DNA of 64,000 nt from Flavicella sp965243265 (GTDB lineage Bacteria; Bacteroidota; Bacteroidia; Flavobacteriales; Flavobacteriaceae): positions 248,001-312,000 of the forward strand of contig CBDEUL010000005.1 in the NCBI GenBank assembly GCA_965243265.1. Direction: 5' to 3'. The translations under genes and the position numbers were made by a program. Below, in pieces: positions 1-8,895 of the stretch (positions within the stretch are counted from its first letter, which is position 1; the number at the start of each line of letters is the position of its first letter). Under the pieces are notes generated by a model. The model was not told where the DNA came from. It was given only the letters and a program-made list of their open reading frames with translations, and made no database searches.

Positions 1-248
1 TTTTAACCAAAGTAGCTAGTTTTGCTGCCCTAGGTCTTATAAATAAATTGTTGGGCGGTATTTTTGGATTGGTAAAAATAGGATTGATTATAAGTGTTGT
101 GGTTACTTTTTTTATAAAAATAAACAGCACTCTTCCTTTTGTTGGTGAAGAGCAATTAAAAGATTCTGTTTTAATGGAACCTATCAAAAACCTAGCTCCT
201 ACTATATTTCCTAAACTTGTAGATGAATATGACAAACAAGGTTTTTAA
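1..248 (+). CDS. CvpA family membrane protein, C-terminal part (5' end outside window)
   Basis: The frame is open from the window edge and ends at a TAA at 246-248. The visible 81 residues read LTKVASFAALGLINKLLGG, then a hydrophobic segment (GLVKIGLIISVVVTFFIKI), then a polar tail ending in DEYDKQGF. An amphipathic stretch leading into a Lys/Gly-containing transmembrane helix is typical of the C-terminus of CvpA (colicin V production) inner-membrane proteins. The TTG at 48 is only an internal codon, since the frame continues upstream of it without a stop. The last 26 bases overlap the next gene, so the two are probably co-transcribed and translationally coupled. The family assignment rests on a short fragment. 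Confidence 0.6.
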   Translation, partial: LTKVASFAALGLINKLLGGIFGLVKIGLIISVVVTFFIKINSTLPFVGEEQLKDSVLMEPIKNLAPTIFPKLVDEYDKQGF

Positions 249-1059
249 ATCTATCAGTATTTTAGGTTGTGGTTGGCTTGGCTTACCACTTGCCAAACAC
301 CTTGTTTCTGAAAACTTTAAGGTAAAAGGTTCTACAACCTCTGAAAATAAACTCAAGGTTTTAAAAGAGGCTTCTATTGATCCTTTTCTTATTAAAATAG
401 ATACTAATGAAGGGTTAGAGAAAGAAATTCAACAGTTCTTAAATTCTGATTTTTTACTTATCAATGTTCCTTTTGGAAAACAAAAAGAAAACTTTGATGC
501 TTATAAAAAGTTAATTGGTTTTATAGAAAACTCACCTATAAAAAAAGTGATTTTTATTAGCTCTACTTCTGTTTATAAAGACACAAACGGTGTTATTATT
601 GAAAATGCCAATTTTAAAATAAACCCTGCCAAACAACAACTAGTTGATCTTGAAAATTTGTTCTTAAACAACACTCATTTTTCAACCAATATTATTCGTT
701 TTTCTGGTTTGTTAGGTGGCTCTAGAAACCCTGGTAATTTTTTTAAACCTGACAGAGTTGTACAAAATGGGTTGGCGCCCATAAATCTAATTCACCTTGA
801 CGATTGTATTGGAATTATTTCTGCAATTTTAAAAAACAACCACTGGAATGAGGTTTTTAACGCAAGTGCTGATTCGCACCCTACTAGAAAAGAATTTTAC
901 ACTGCTGCCAGCATTCAAAACAAAAAAACACCTGCTACTTTTTTAGAAAATACAGACTTTTCTTTTAAAGTTATTTCAAACGAAAAAATAAAAAGAATTT
1001 TAAACTATCAATTTATACACTCTGATTTAATGAAGATGCTCGAAACTTTTAAAGTTTAA
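223..1059 (+). CDS. SDR-type NAD(P)-dependent epimerase-like protein
   Basis: This 278-residue protein starts with a Rossmann dinucleotide-binding motif (ISILGCGWLGLPLAKHL, about residues 11-27). It has the SSTSVYKD segment (about 113-120) where extended SDRs carry their Ser/Tyr active site, and it resembles the YeeZ/NAD-dependent epimerase group. The usual YxxxK Tyr is not obvious: the later segment reads NPAKQQLVDLE, so the catalytic pair may be degenerate. The substrate is unknown. The ATG at 223 lies inside the CvpA gene; a second ATG at 229 is equally possible. It runs convergently into the next SDR gene, and the two stop codons overlap. Confidence 0.7.
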   Translation: MNMTNKVFKSISILGCGWLGLPLAKHLVSENFKVKGSTTSENKLKVLKEASIDPFLIKIDTNEGLEKEIQQFLNSDFLLINVPFGKQKENFDAYKKLIGFIENSPIKKVIFISSTSVYKDTNGVIIENANFKINPAKQQLVDLENLFLNNTHFSTNIIRFSGLLGGSRNPGNFFKPDRVVQNGLAPINLIHLDDCIGIISAILKNNHWNEVFNASADSHPTRKEFYTAASIQNKKTPATFLENTDFSFKVISNEKIKRILNYQFIHSDLMKMLETFKV

Positions 1060-1970
1060 GCTTCTAACAAATTACCCAATGCTTTTTGAAGGGTAGGATA
1101 TTTAAAAACAAACCCTGCTTCTATAATTTTTTGAGAAGACACTCTACTACCTTCTGTTAATATAACCGCCATTTCACCAAATATCATTTGCAAAAATATT
1201 TTAGGTATTCTAGGCATAAAAAAAGGTTTTTTCAACTTTAAAGCTATTTCTTTGCTTAACTGCTTGTTGTTAACTGGTTCATTAACTACTGCATTGAATA
1301 CACCTGATATTTGTGGTTGGGCAACCCCAAACAAATACATTTCACACAAATCATGTAAATGAATCCAAGGAACATTTTGTTTTCCTGTAGCAATGGCTGC
1401 TCCCAACCCTAAATTTATAGGAGCTACTATTTTTTGCAAAGCACTTCCTTCTTTTCCAAAAACTACTCCTGTTCTTAATTTTACAGTTCTTATTCCTAAA
1501 GTTTCTATTTTACCTACAGCACACTCCCAGCGCTTGCATACCTCTGATAAAAAATCATTCCCAGGTTCTGTAGTTTCTTTAAAAATGGCCTCAGATGTTA
1601 TAGTGCCGTAATACCCTATTGCTGATGCTGAAATAAATGCTTTTACTGAATGTTCATTTTTTGATAATGTTTTAAACAACAACTCTGTAGTAAGCACTCT
1701 ACTATTTAAAATAGCTGCTTTTCTTCTTATAGACCATCGTTTTTGAGCTACATTCTCTCCTGCTAAATGCAAAATATAATCTGCTTTCAAAACGGCTTCT
1801 TTTTCTATTCTATTTTTTCGCGTATCCCATTTAAAGTATGTTATATCTTCTGTAGATACTTGTTTTTTTCTTGATAAAATAAATACATGGTACCCTCTAT
1901 TTATTAATAACTTGGTTAAATACCTTCCCACAAAGCCCGTTCCTCCAGTAATCAAAACATTTTCTTTCAT
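1056..1970 (-). CDS. TIGR01777-family SDR oxidoreductase (YfcH-like)
   Basis: The 304-residue product begins MKENVLITGGTGFVGRYLTKLL, the glycine-rich NAD(P)-binding loop GGTGFVG of extended SDRs. It continues with LHLAGENVAQKRW, SASAIGYYG, and a C-terminal DUF1731-like region (PRIPKIFLQMIFGEMA, then the VLTEGSRVSSQKI segment near residue 270). This order is diagnostic of the TIGR01777/YfcH family, whose biochemical role is poorly known although a cytosolic oxidoreductase is expected. Its stop overlaps the stop of the opposing SDR gene. A TATATTTG box lies just upstream on the minus strand, so it is probably a single-gene transcript. Confidence 0.85.
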   Translation of the reverse strand: MKENVLITGGTGFVGRYLTKLLINRGYHVFILSRKKQVSTEDITYFKWDTRKNRIEKEAVLKADYILHLAGENVAQKRWSIRRKAAILNSRVLTTELLFKTLSKNEHSVKAFISASAIGYYGTITSEAIFKETTEPGNDFLSEVCKRWECAVGKIETLGIRTVKLRTGVVFGKEGSALQKIVAPINLGLGAAIATGKQNVPWIHLHDLCEMYLFGVAQPQISGVFNAVVNEPVNNKQLSKEIALKLKKPFFMPRIPKIFLQMIFGEMAVILTEGSRVSSQKIIEAGFVFKYPTLQKALGNLLEA

Positions 1971-1988
1971 AGCTCACTGTTCTTTTTT

Positions 1989-1996
1989 CAAATATA
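1989..1996 (-). promoter_or_regulatory. -7 promoter box (TATATTTG) for the TIGR01777 gene
   Basis: The plus strand reads CAAATATA, so the minus strand reads TATATTTG, which fits the Bacteroidota -7 consensus TAnnTTTG. It ends 19 bases before the ATG. No convincing -33 element was assigned. Confidence 0.45.
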
Positions 1997-2037
1997 CCTC
2001 TATTATACAAAACTAATTTTTAAAATGAATTTTAAAG

Positions 2038-2045
2038 TATATTTG
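2038..2045 (+). promoter_or_regulatory. -7 promoter box (TATATTTG) for the MscS gene
   Basis: TATATTTG matches TAnnTTTG and ends 26 bases before the ATG at 2072. It lies between two divergent genes, where a promoter is expected. Confidence 0.5.
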
Positions 2046-2071
2046 CTCTTTAACACTTATAACTTTTACTT

Positions 2072-2887
2072 ATGAACCTAGAGTATATTAATGAACAAGC
2101 AACACAACTTGTTATAGAATATGGTCCAAAATTAATTGGAGCTATTTTAGTATGGATTATTGGATCTATTGTTGTAAAAACAATAACAAATACTTTTGTG
2201 AAAATTTTAGACAAAAGGAATACTGACCCTTCTTTAAAACCTTTCTTAAAAAGCTTGGTAAATGCTTTGCTAAAAATAATGCTTGTTATTAGTGTATTAA
2301 CAATGCTTGGTATTGAAATGACTTCTTTTATAGCCATTTTAGGTGCTGCTGGTTTAGCTGTTGGTATGGCACTTTCTGGAACACTTCAAAACTTTGCGGG
2401 TGGTGTTATGATTTTGATTTTTAAACCTTTTAAAGTTGGCGATTTTATTGATGCTCAAGGGTATTCAGGTACCGTAAATGAAATTCAAATCTTCAATACT
2501 ATTTTAAAAACACCTGATAACAAAACAATTATTATTCCTAATGGTGGTTTGTCTACCTCTTCCATGGTAAACTACTCTGTTGAAAAACACAGACGTGTAG
2601 ACTTTACTTTTGGTATTGGTTATGGTGATAGTACTGAAAAGGCTACTGAAGTATTGCACAAAATTATTGCTGAAGATAAGAGAATTTTAAAAACTCCTGC
2701 TGAACCTTTTGTTGCTGTATCTGGCTTAGGTGATAGTTCTGTAAATTTTGCAGTTCGTGTATGGGTAGAAGCTCCTAATTACTGGGATGTGTATTTTGAA
2801 ATGAATACCAAAGTGTACAATACTTTTAATGCTGAAGGACTCAGTATTCCTTATCCACAAATGGATGTACATGTACATAAAAACTAA
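2072..2887 (+). CDS. Small-conductance mechanosensitive channel (MscS family)
   Basis: The 271-residue membrane protein has three predicted N-terminal helices (about residues 17-40, 57-80 and 85-110). The last contains the Gly/Ala-rich pore helix FIAILGAAGLAVGMALSGTL, the hallmark of MscS TM3. The conserved beta-domain follows (GGVMILIFKPFKVGDFID, then IPNGGLSTSSMVNYS), with a C-terminal alpha/beta domain ending in PYPQMDVHV. The length is close to E. coli MscS (286). Such channels open under membrane tension and release solutes during hypo-osmotic shock. The gene has its own promoter box and a strong terminator, so it appears monocistronic. Confidence 0.93.
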   Translation: MNLEYINEQATQLVIEYGPKLIGAILVWIIGSIVVKTITNTFVKILDKRNTDPSLKPFLKSLVNALLKIMLVISVLTMLGIEMTSFIAILGAAGLAVGMALSGTLQNFAGGVMILIFKPFKVGDFIDAQGYSGTVNEIQIFNTILKTPDNKTIIIPNGGLSTSSMVNYSVEKHRRVDFTFGIGYGDSTEKATEVLHKIIAEDKRILKTPAEPFVAVSGLGDSSVNFAVRVWVEAPNYWDVYFEMNTKVYNTFNAEGLSIPYPQMDVHVHKN

Positions 2888-2891
2888 AACG

Positions 2892-2928
2892 AACAGAAAA
2901 GACATCTTTATAGGATGTCTTTTCTGTT
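2892..2928. terminator. Hairpin terminator after the MscS gene
   Basis: Perfect 15-bp arms (2892-2906 and 2914-2928) flank a 7-base loop. They begin 4 bases after the stop codon. The right arm contains a short T run (TCTTTTCTGTT), which fits a factor-independent terminator. Confidence 0.75.
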
Positions 2929-2963
2929 ATTTATAAAACTTGTAATTATTGAACCTATTAAAA

Positions 2964-4109
2964 ATGAAATTAAAATTTAAAAGAATCATTTCTAATGGAA
3001 ACTTTATACCCGAAATTGATGGGTTAAGGTTTATTGCTATTACAAGTGTTGTACTTTACCATTTAAATACTTTCTTGACAAGAAAATATTTGAATACAAA
3101 CGATATTCCTTACGACTTCGATATACTAAACCAGATATTATCTGTTGGTCATTTGGGAGTTCCTTTATTTTTTGTGATAAGTGGGTTTATTTTAGCTCCT
3201 CCTTTTGCTAGTATGTACATACATAAAAACTCAAAAGTTCATCTTAAAGACTACTTTTTAAGAAGGCTAACAAGGTTAGAGCCTCCTTATTTGTTAACCA
3301 TGACAACACTGCTCTTTGGATATGTTTATATTGCTAAAAAAATTTCATTACACGAAGGTATCATCAGTTATTTATCTTCCATAACCTATACCCACAATTT
3401 TATTTACGGAAAAAAAGTTTTACCCTTATTAAATGGCGTTGCTTGGAGCTTAGAGGTAGAGATTCAGTTTTATATCCTAATGCCTTTTTTAGCAAAACTA
3501 TTTTTAATAAAAAACACCTTTAAAAGAAGAGGTTTTACAATTGGACTATTACTATTCTTCTTCTTTTTAAACCTTTTAGAACTCTTACCGTTTGTTTCGG
3601 TAATAAACTATATGGAGTATTTTTTAATTGGTATTCTATTAACTGATTTTTATATCTATAATACTACACTATCTAAAAAAACAATCTTAAATAGTACGCT
3701 CTCTTTTTTCTTTTTAAGCTCTATTTGGCTTTTAGAAATAAACAAACCTGACACAATAATTCCTCAGATAGCTTTTAAGTTATTTCAACTATTTTCAATA
3801 TTTGCTTTTTATTATTTAGTAATAATACATCGTTCTGTAAAATTACTATCCAATCGGGTTATTACAAATATTGGAGGAATGTGCTATAGCATATACTTAC
3901 TACATTCTCCTTTAATTAGTTTGTTAGGAAACCCCCTCATAAATATAAAATTCTCAGAAACTCCATCAATAAATATCATCGTATATACGTTTCTTTTATT
4001 GCTTTTTGTCATGCTTGTTTCTTCTAGTTACTTCTTACTAATTGAACGCCCTTGTATGAATAAAAACTGGTTTTATAACCTTAAAAATAAACTACCTCGC
4101 TTTTTATAA
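2964..4109 (+). CDS. Acyltransferase family 3 membrane protein (OafA/YrhL-like)
   Basis: The 381-residue polytopic protein carries N-terminal motifs of the acyltransferase-3 family: IPEIDGLRFIAITSVVLYHLN, with the catalytic-type His in VLYHLN near residue 35, GVPLFFVISGFILA near residue 70, and RRLTRLEPPY near 100. GVAWSLEVEIQFYILMPF near 155 is also typical. About ten hydrophobic helices follow. Family members O-acetylate or acylate surface polysaccharides and lipids at the inner membrane; the acceptor cannot be told here. I start at the ATG at 2964 rather than an in-frame TTG at 2949, because the conserved region begins shortly after. No sugar-biosynthesis genes lie nearby. Confidence 0.87.
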   Translation: MKLKFKRIISNGNFIPEIDGLRFIAITSVVLYHLNTFLTRKYLNTNDIPYDFDILNQILSVGHLGVPLFFVISGFILAPPFASMYIHKNSKVHLKDYFLRRLTRLEPPYLLTMTTLLFGYVYIAKKISLHEGIISYLSSITYTHNFIYGKKVLPLLNGVAWSLEVEIQFYILMPFLAKLFLIKNTFKRRGFTIGLLLFFFFLNLLELLPFVSVINYMEYFLIGILLTDFYIYNTTLSKKTILNSTLSFFFLSSIWLLEINKPDTIIPQIAFKLFQLFSIFAFYYLVIIHRSVKLLSNRVITNIGGMCYSIYLLHSPLISLLGNPLINIKFSETPSINIIVYTFLLLLFVMLVSSSYFLLIERPCMNKNWFYNLKNKLPRFL

Positions 4110-4448
4110 CCATCCCACACTAAGCTTGTATTTATTTTCTCAACCTAAAAATGAACATAAGTGACACAGTAAAGAAGCTTAAAGTTTTGGGCTGAAACTA
4201 AAAAGCCACATTAATGTTATTGTACTGAATTCTTTGGTAATTGATTATTTCTTTCTCAAAATAAACATACAATATTTCATCTCAAATTTGTATTCAGATT
4301 CTTTTTCCTCGTATTTATAAGTTAAAGAAGAATCATTTAAAACCTCAAAATCAATTCCCGAATTATCAATTGTGTTCTTTAATACACTCACTTTTTTTCT
4401 GTGTCTTGAATACAAAAATAAAAGAATGAATTCAGTAGCCTTTAAGAA
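4110..4448. other. 339-bp stretch without an intact gene; minus-strand ORF remnant at 4245-4448
   Basis: No ORF with an ATG start and a recognisable product is present. On the minus strand, directly after the batE stop and in the same frame, a 67-codon open stretch (4245-4448) reads with a hydrophobic start (ATEFILLFLYSRHRKK) and a Lys/Glu/Tyr-rich end (SEYKFEMKYCMFILRKK). Its only Met codons are near the end. It looks like the 3' remnant of a lost small membrane protein gene, but chance is not excluded. The rest (4110-4244) shows nothing I can name. Confidence 0.3.
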
Positions 4449-5210
4449 CTAAAGCTCTTTGATTGCTGTTTTAGAAACCCAACCTATTTTTCCATCAGAG
4501 AGCTTTATTTTTTTCCAAATATCTACCTTATCCAAAACAAGTACCTTAGTTCCTTCATGCAAATCAAAAACAACTTCACTATTTTGTGTAGGCGCATTTT
4601 TAACAGAGGTTTTCATATCAAAAACAATCGCTTCTATTGTGGTTTTTGATACATTGTATTCTTTAAAAGAAAATACCAAACCAAACAGCATTATAACTCC
4701 ACTTAAAACGGTTATAATAAAATAGGTTCTTCTTTTGGAAGGTGTGTATGAAAAATAAAAAAAGAGAAAAAATAGAACTCCTAAAATAGCTGTTGTAACT
4801 GCTATTACTGCCCATTGGTTGTATGTCAATTGCTGAATAATATTTTCATACAATTTTTGAAATACCGTTTTTGGTAAAACTTCAAATGTATCTATTGCCA
4901 TTCGATTGGCTAATATTAAATTAGCTTTTGCATCTTCGTTTAAAGGGTTTAGTTGCAATGCTTTTTCATAGTTGTAAATACTTGGAGCCACCTTGTTTAA
5001 TTTATAATAGGCATTTCCTAAATTATAGTATAATTCTGATGAAACAGCTCCGTTTTTTTCTATCGTTTCATAAAGGACAAGTGCTTCTTCAATTTTATCA
5101 TTTCTATACAACTCATTTGCTTTTACAAACAATTCCATATTTGTTTGTGCATATGTGCTTATTGAAAGTACAAACACAATGAGTAGTGACCAAAAATTCA
5201 GCTTTTTCAT
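4449..5210 (-). CDS. batE: BatE: TPR and SH3-domain protein of the Bat aerotolerance locus
   Basis: The 253-residue protein has a signal peptide (MKKLNFWSLLIVFVLSISTYAQ) and TPR repeats at about 25-100 (ELYYNLGNAYYKLNKVAPSI, then YEKALQLNPLNEDAKANL). Two transmembrane helices lie at about 130-155 and 163-180. A C-terminal bacterial SH3 domain follows (about 195-253, ending GKIGWVSKTAIKEL). This TPR-TM-SH3 order is that of BatE. It is the last gene of the moxR-bat operon, 5 bp after batD. Bat proteins are linked to oxygen-stress tolerance in Bacteroides, though the mechanism is unclear. Confidence 0.88.
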   Translation of the reverse strand: MKKLNFWSLLIVFVLSISTYAQTNMELFVKANELYRNDKIEEALVLYETIEKNGAVSSELYYNLGNAYYKLNKVAPSIYNYEKALQLNPLNEDAKANLILANRMAIDTFEVLPKTVFQKLYENIIQQLTYNQWAVIAVTTAILGVLFFLFFYFSYTPSKRRTYFIITVLSGVIMLFGLVFSFKEYNVSKTTIEAIVFDMKTSVKNAPTQNSEVVFDLHEGTKVLVLDKVDIWKKIKLSDGKIGWVSKTAIKEL

Positions 5211-5215
5211 ATCTC

Positions 5216-7000
5216 TTAAAGTTGTTTGTCTAGTTTTGTAATTACTTCTTTAGCCTTTTCAAACTCTTTATCCATCATTCCGCTTGTTATGGGTGAGTAA
5301 CGTGCCAAATCACAATCGTCTAACACTTCTATAAATTCTTTTATAGATTCGGTTGCTACTTGTTTGCTCTCTAATAACTCTGTAATTCTCTCTTTAGAAA
5401 TCTCAGAAGTTTCTATACGTAATTTTGCTTTTAAATAATTGTGCAACGCTTTTTCTAATGCTATGTAAAAAGCTTCTTTTTTACCCAATTGTTTTTTAGC
5501 TTCTGACAGGTATTTACGTGCCAATTTATCTGCTTTCCTAGTTCTATTCCCTACCAAATCATTTGCTCTTTCTTTCTGCTTTTTACCTATAATAATAGCT
5601 ATTGGAATTGCTAAAAATGGCAATAGTAGTAAAATGTAAAACAGTGTTGATTTAAAGAAATCTCCCTTATTTTCTTCTACAAAAACAGTAGCTGTTTGAA
5701 TGTATCTGAAATTATTATTGCTTGCAACTACATTCTGTTTTACAACTGTATTTCCTGTTGTATTAGAGAAATCTGAATTTGAAGCCAATTGTTTTCCTTC
5801 AGTAACATTTATAATCAATTCATCTGATTTTAAGGTATGGTACTTTTCTTCTTGTGGGTTAAAGTATGAAAACGATACAGATGGTATTTTATATTTTCCT
5901 TGATATTGTGGTACCACTGTGTATTGATCTGACACCTCTCCCCTTAAGCCTTTAATGGTAGAAGCTGTTGTTATTTTTAAACCTTCTTTATGTTCTGGCG
6001 TATAAACTTCTAACTCTTTAGGTGTTGTTATTTTGGGAAGGGTAAATAGTTTTAAGTTTCCTTTTCCTGAAATAGCTACTTTCAACTGTGTAGATTCATT
6101 GGCTTTTAAAACTTCTTTGCTTGAAGATACTTCTAATTTATAATCTCCTACAGCTCCTATAAAATTCAACGGTTTTCCTTCAATAGGTAACGATTTTACA
6201 TAAACATTTTTCTTAGAGGTACGTAATGATTTTCGTACATTCCTTGTAATTGGGTTTCCAAAAAAATCTCCCCTACCTGTTGGCACTCCTACTACTAAAT
6301 TTACCTTAACTGGTTCTATTTCTAATTTTCCTGATTTTTGAGGTATCAATACTGCTTTCTTTAAAACAGCATAGCGGTAATTTTCTCCTTGGTATTTTCC
6401 TTCAGAAACTTTGAGTTCTTGTATTTTTATATCCTGATTCCAGAATCCTTCGTATTCTGGTAATTCATCTATATTAAAATCACTAATGGCTACCTTGTCA
6501 CTAAAATACAATCTGTATTCTACATAAATTCCTTCCCCTACAAAAGGTTTGGTATCGGATACAGAAACCACCATATGTACATTTTGATCGGCTATATAAT
6601 TAGGGTCATTAGGATCTTTTGGTAACTCTACAGCGTCTAAAACTTGTATTTTTACGGTATTTGATTTTACAATTTCATCTCCATATTCTATTGTTGCTGG
6701 GGGAATTGTAAAGGTTCCTTTTTTAATAGGTTCTATAATGTAACTATAGGATTGTGAATAACTAGACCTTCCGTTTATCCACGATTGATTTACAGATTGA
6801 CTTGGTCCACCCACAACATCAAAGTTTTTAAAATCTGGTGGCGAAAAGTTATCTGCTCCTTGTCTGTTTACCACAAATTCTATTCGTAATCGTTGGTTTA
6901 CTCCTAACTTGTTTTTACTTACTTTGGTTGTAAATTCTAACTGCGCTAGGGCACTTTGTGCTACTAATAAAAATAATATATAAATTACTTTAAGCTTCAT
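5216..7000 (-). CDS. batD: BatD: periplasmic/membrane protein of the Bat locus
   Basis: The 594-residue protein begins with a clear signal peptide (MKLKVIYILFLLVAQSALAQ), which is why I start at 7000. An in-frame ATG at 7027 would add nine residues and overlap batC. A large beta-rich periplasmic region follows, with BatD motifs such as NRQGADNFSPPDFKNFDVVG and PSQSVNQSWINGRSSYSQSY (about 33-75). A transmembrane helix lies near residue 460 (FFKSTLFYILLLLPFLAIPI). The cytoplasmic Lys/Glu-rich tail contains the helical segment KALHNYLKAKLRIETSEIS. Length and layout match the BatD family. It lies between batC and batE in the operon. Confidence 0.9.
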   Translation of the reverse strand: MKLKVIYILFLLVAQSALAQLEFTTKVSKNKLGVNQRLRIEFVVNRQGADNFSPPDFKNFDVVGGPSQSVNQSWINGRSSYSQSYSYIIEPIKKGTFTIPPATIEYGDEIVKSNTVKIQVLDAVELPKDPNDPNYIADQNVHMVVSVSDTKPFVGEGIYVEYRLYFSDKVAISDFNIDELPEYEGFWNQDIKIQELKVSEGKYQGENYRYAVLKKAVLIPQKSGKLEIEPVKVNLVVGVPTGRGDFFGNPITRNVRKSLRTSKKNVYVKSLPIEGKPLNFIGAVGDYKLEVSSSKEVLKANESTQLKVAISGKGNLKLFTLPKITTPKELEVYTPEHKEGLKITTASTIKGLRGEVSDQYTVVPQYQGKYKIPSVSFSYFNPQEEKYHTLKSDELIINVTEGKQLASNSDFSNTTGNTVVKQNVVASNNNFRYIQTATVFVEENKGDFFKSTLFYILLLLPFLAIPIAIIIGKKQKERANDLVGNRTRKADKLARKYLSEAKKQLGKKEAFYIALEKALHNYLKAKLRIETSEISKERITELLESKQVATESIKEFIEVLDDCDLARYSPITSGMMDKEFEKAKEVITKLDKQL

Positions 7001-7020
7001 TTTATAATCTATAACTGGTT

Positions 7021-7836
7021 TTACCAATCTTTTTCTTGTTGTACTTTTTGTCCTTTTGCTTTTTGAGCATTTACTTTTTGCTGTGTTTTCTTTTCTTCAT
7101 TATTCATGGTTTCTAACAGCTGTTTTATTTGCTCTTGAGACATTTTACCTTGTTGCGGTTGTTGTGCTTTTTGGTCTTTATCTTTTTCTTGATTTTGCTG
7201 ATCCTTATTTTGGTCTTTCTGATCAGAGTTTTGTTTGTTCTGCTCGTCCTCTTTTTCGTTTTTGTCTTGGTTCTGTTGGTCTTTAGAATCTTTATTATCT
7301 CCTTCGCTGTCCTTGTCTTTATCTTGATTCTTATCGTCCTTATTATCTTTGTTGTCTTTATTTTCTTGGTTTTGCTGCTGTTGCTCTTCCAGTTTTTCTT
7401 TAGCATATGCTAAATTGTAACGTGTTTCATCATCTGAAGGAGCATTTCGTAAACTATTTTTATAAGCCTCTACTGCTTTGGCATATTCTTTTTGTTGAAA
7501 AAAAGCATTTCCTATGTTATGAAAAATCGCTGCTTTTTTCTCTTTAGAGCTTTCTCCTTTTAATCCTAATTCGTATTGAGCTACGGCTTCTTTATAATTT
7601 TTTTGTTCGTAAAGGGCATTTCCTAAATTATAGGTTGCCTTTTTATATGTGGGTACTTTTTCTAATGCTTTTTTATAAGATACTGCGGCTTCGTCAAACT
7701 TTTGTTGTTTGTAAAATGTATTTCCTTCTCTCAAAAAATTTCGTGCTTCTCTTTTATCTGCAATTGTATCTTGCGCTTGTTGGGCAAACGTATTACAACT
7801 GATAAGAGCTATTAAAAATGTATAAATTAACTTCAT
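7021..7836 (-). CDS. batC: BatC: TPR protein with low-complexity tail
   Basis: The 271-residue protein has a signal peptide (MKLIYTFLIALISCNTFAQQ) and three TPR units at about 30-150 (NFLREGNTFYKQQKFDEAAV, then TYNLGNALYEQKNYKEAVAQ, then FHNIGNAFFQQKEYAKAVEA). A long Gln/Asn/Asp/Lys/Glu-rich tail runs from about 155 to 240, followed by a short conserved end (QEQIKQLLETMNNEEKKTQQ). This architecture is that of BatC. The charged repeats create spurious ORFs in other frames here. It lies 14 bp after batB. The TPR units suggest a scaffold role in the Bat membrane complex. Confidence 0.88.
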   Translation of the reverse strand: MKLIYTFLIALISCNTFAQQAQDTIADKREARNFLREGNTFYKQQKFDEAAVSYKKALEKVPTYKKATYNLGNALYEQKNYKEAVAQYELGLKGESSKEKKAAIFHNIGNAFFQQKEYAKAVEAYKNSLRNAPSDDETRYNLAYAKEKLEEQQQQNQENKDNKDNKDDKNQDKDKDSEGDNKDSKDQQNQDKNEKEDEQNKQNSDQKDQNKDQQNQEKDKDQKAQQPQQGKMSQEQIKQLLETMNNEEKKTQQKVNAQKAKGQKVQQEKDW

Positions 7837-7850
7837 TTCTTACAATCCGT

Positions 7851-8888
7851 TTATTGACCTTCTTTAAATAAATCAATCTTTTTTAACCATTTCGTTTTCT
7901 TTTCTAACAAAAAAATATCGAGTATTAGAAAGAACAATCCAATAGCTACAAACCATTGAAACTGATCTTTATAATCTGAAAATTGTTTGGTTTCAAATTC
8001 ATGTTTTTGTGCGTTGGTAACTACTTTTTCTATTTTAGAAACTGGTTTTTCTGTTATATTACCATCTATATATACGCCATTGGCTTCATTGGCAATATCT
8101 TTTAATACATCTGCTACTCTATGTGTTATAACAACTTCTCCTTGCCTGTCTTTTTTATAGCCTACTAAAGATCCTTTGTTTTTAATTGGTATGGGTGCTC
8201 CTTTTTCTGTTCCAACTCCTATTGTATAAACTTTTACACCCTCCTTGGCAATTCCTTTTGCTATTTCAATCGTATTTTCTTCATGGTCTTCTCCATCTGA
8301 AATAATCACTAAAAATCGATTGGTTTGTTCATCGTTATTATAATAGGTTCTTGCCAAGTCTAAAGCTTCATTAATGGCTGTTCCTTGACTAGAAACCATA
8401 TCTGGACTGGCATTTTGTAAAAACATTTTTGCTGCTCCATGGTCGGTTGTAATAGGCAATAATGGATATGAATTTCCTGCATATACAATAATACCTACTC
8501 GATCGCTGCCTAATTTGTCTATAATTTTAGACATTATTTGTTTTGATTTCTCTAATCGATTAGGGGCAATGTCTTCTGCTAACATACTTTTAGAGATATC
8601 TAATGCAAAAACAATATCTACTCCTTCTCTTTTTACTGTTTTTAACTTAGTTCCCATTTTAGGGTTTACTAATGAGACTATTAAAAACGAAAGTGTGAGG
8701 CTTAAAAAAATTAACTTTAAAGTAGTTTTAAAAACAGAGTGATTCGGTGCTATTTTTTTTAATAGCTCTGTATCTGAAAATTTTTTTTGCGTTCTTTTTT
8801 TCCACCACAAAACTCCCACCAATACAACTACTAATACAGGAAATATTGCAAATAAATAAAAATATATGGGTTCTTCTAATCTATACAT
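7851..8888 (-). CDS. batB: BatB: membrane-anchored von Willebrand factor A protein
   Basis: The 345-residue protein has two N-terminal helices (about 8-28 and 57-77). A VWA domain (about 88-290) has an intact MIDAS start, FALDISKSMLAEDIAPNRL, plus VIISDGEDHEENT. A C-terminal helix follows (FQWFVAIGLFFLILDIFLLE). The TM-TM-VWA-TM layout is typical of BatA/BatB. The VWA domain binds a divalent metal and usually mediates protein contacts. The gene lies 7 bp after batA. With batA frameshifted, this is the only intact VWA protein of the pair. Confidence 0.92.
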   Translation of the reverse strand: MYRLEEPIYFYLFAIFPVLVVVLVGVLWWKKRTQKKFSDTELLKKIAPNHSVFKTTLKLIFLSLTLSFLIVSLVNPKMGTKLKTVKREGVDIVFALDISKSMLAEDIAPNRLEKSKQIMSKIIDKLGSDRVGIIVYAGNSYPLLPITTDHGAAKMFLQNASPDMVSSQGTAINEALDLARTYYNNDEQTNRFLVIISDGEDHEENTIEIAKGIAKEGVKVYTIGVGTEKGAPIPIKNKGSLVGYKKDRQGEVVITHRVADVLKDIANEANGVYIDGNITEKPVSKIEKVVTNAQKHEFETKQFSDYKDQFQWFVAIGLFFLILDIFLLEKKTKWLKKIDLFKEGQ

Positions 8889-8895
8889 TTGTTCT

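Noticed and set aside
2050..2337. Minus-strand ORF within the MscS gene
   Set aside because: It is an antisense shadow of a well conserved gene, with no domain of its own.
7125..7413. Overlapping ORFs on both strands inside batC
   Set aside because: They arise from the low-complexity Gln/Asn/Asp/Lys-coding tail of batC; products are Lys/Thr- or Leu/Phe-only sequences with no domain.
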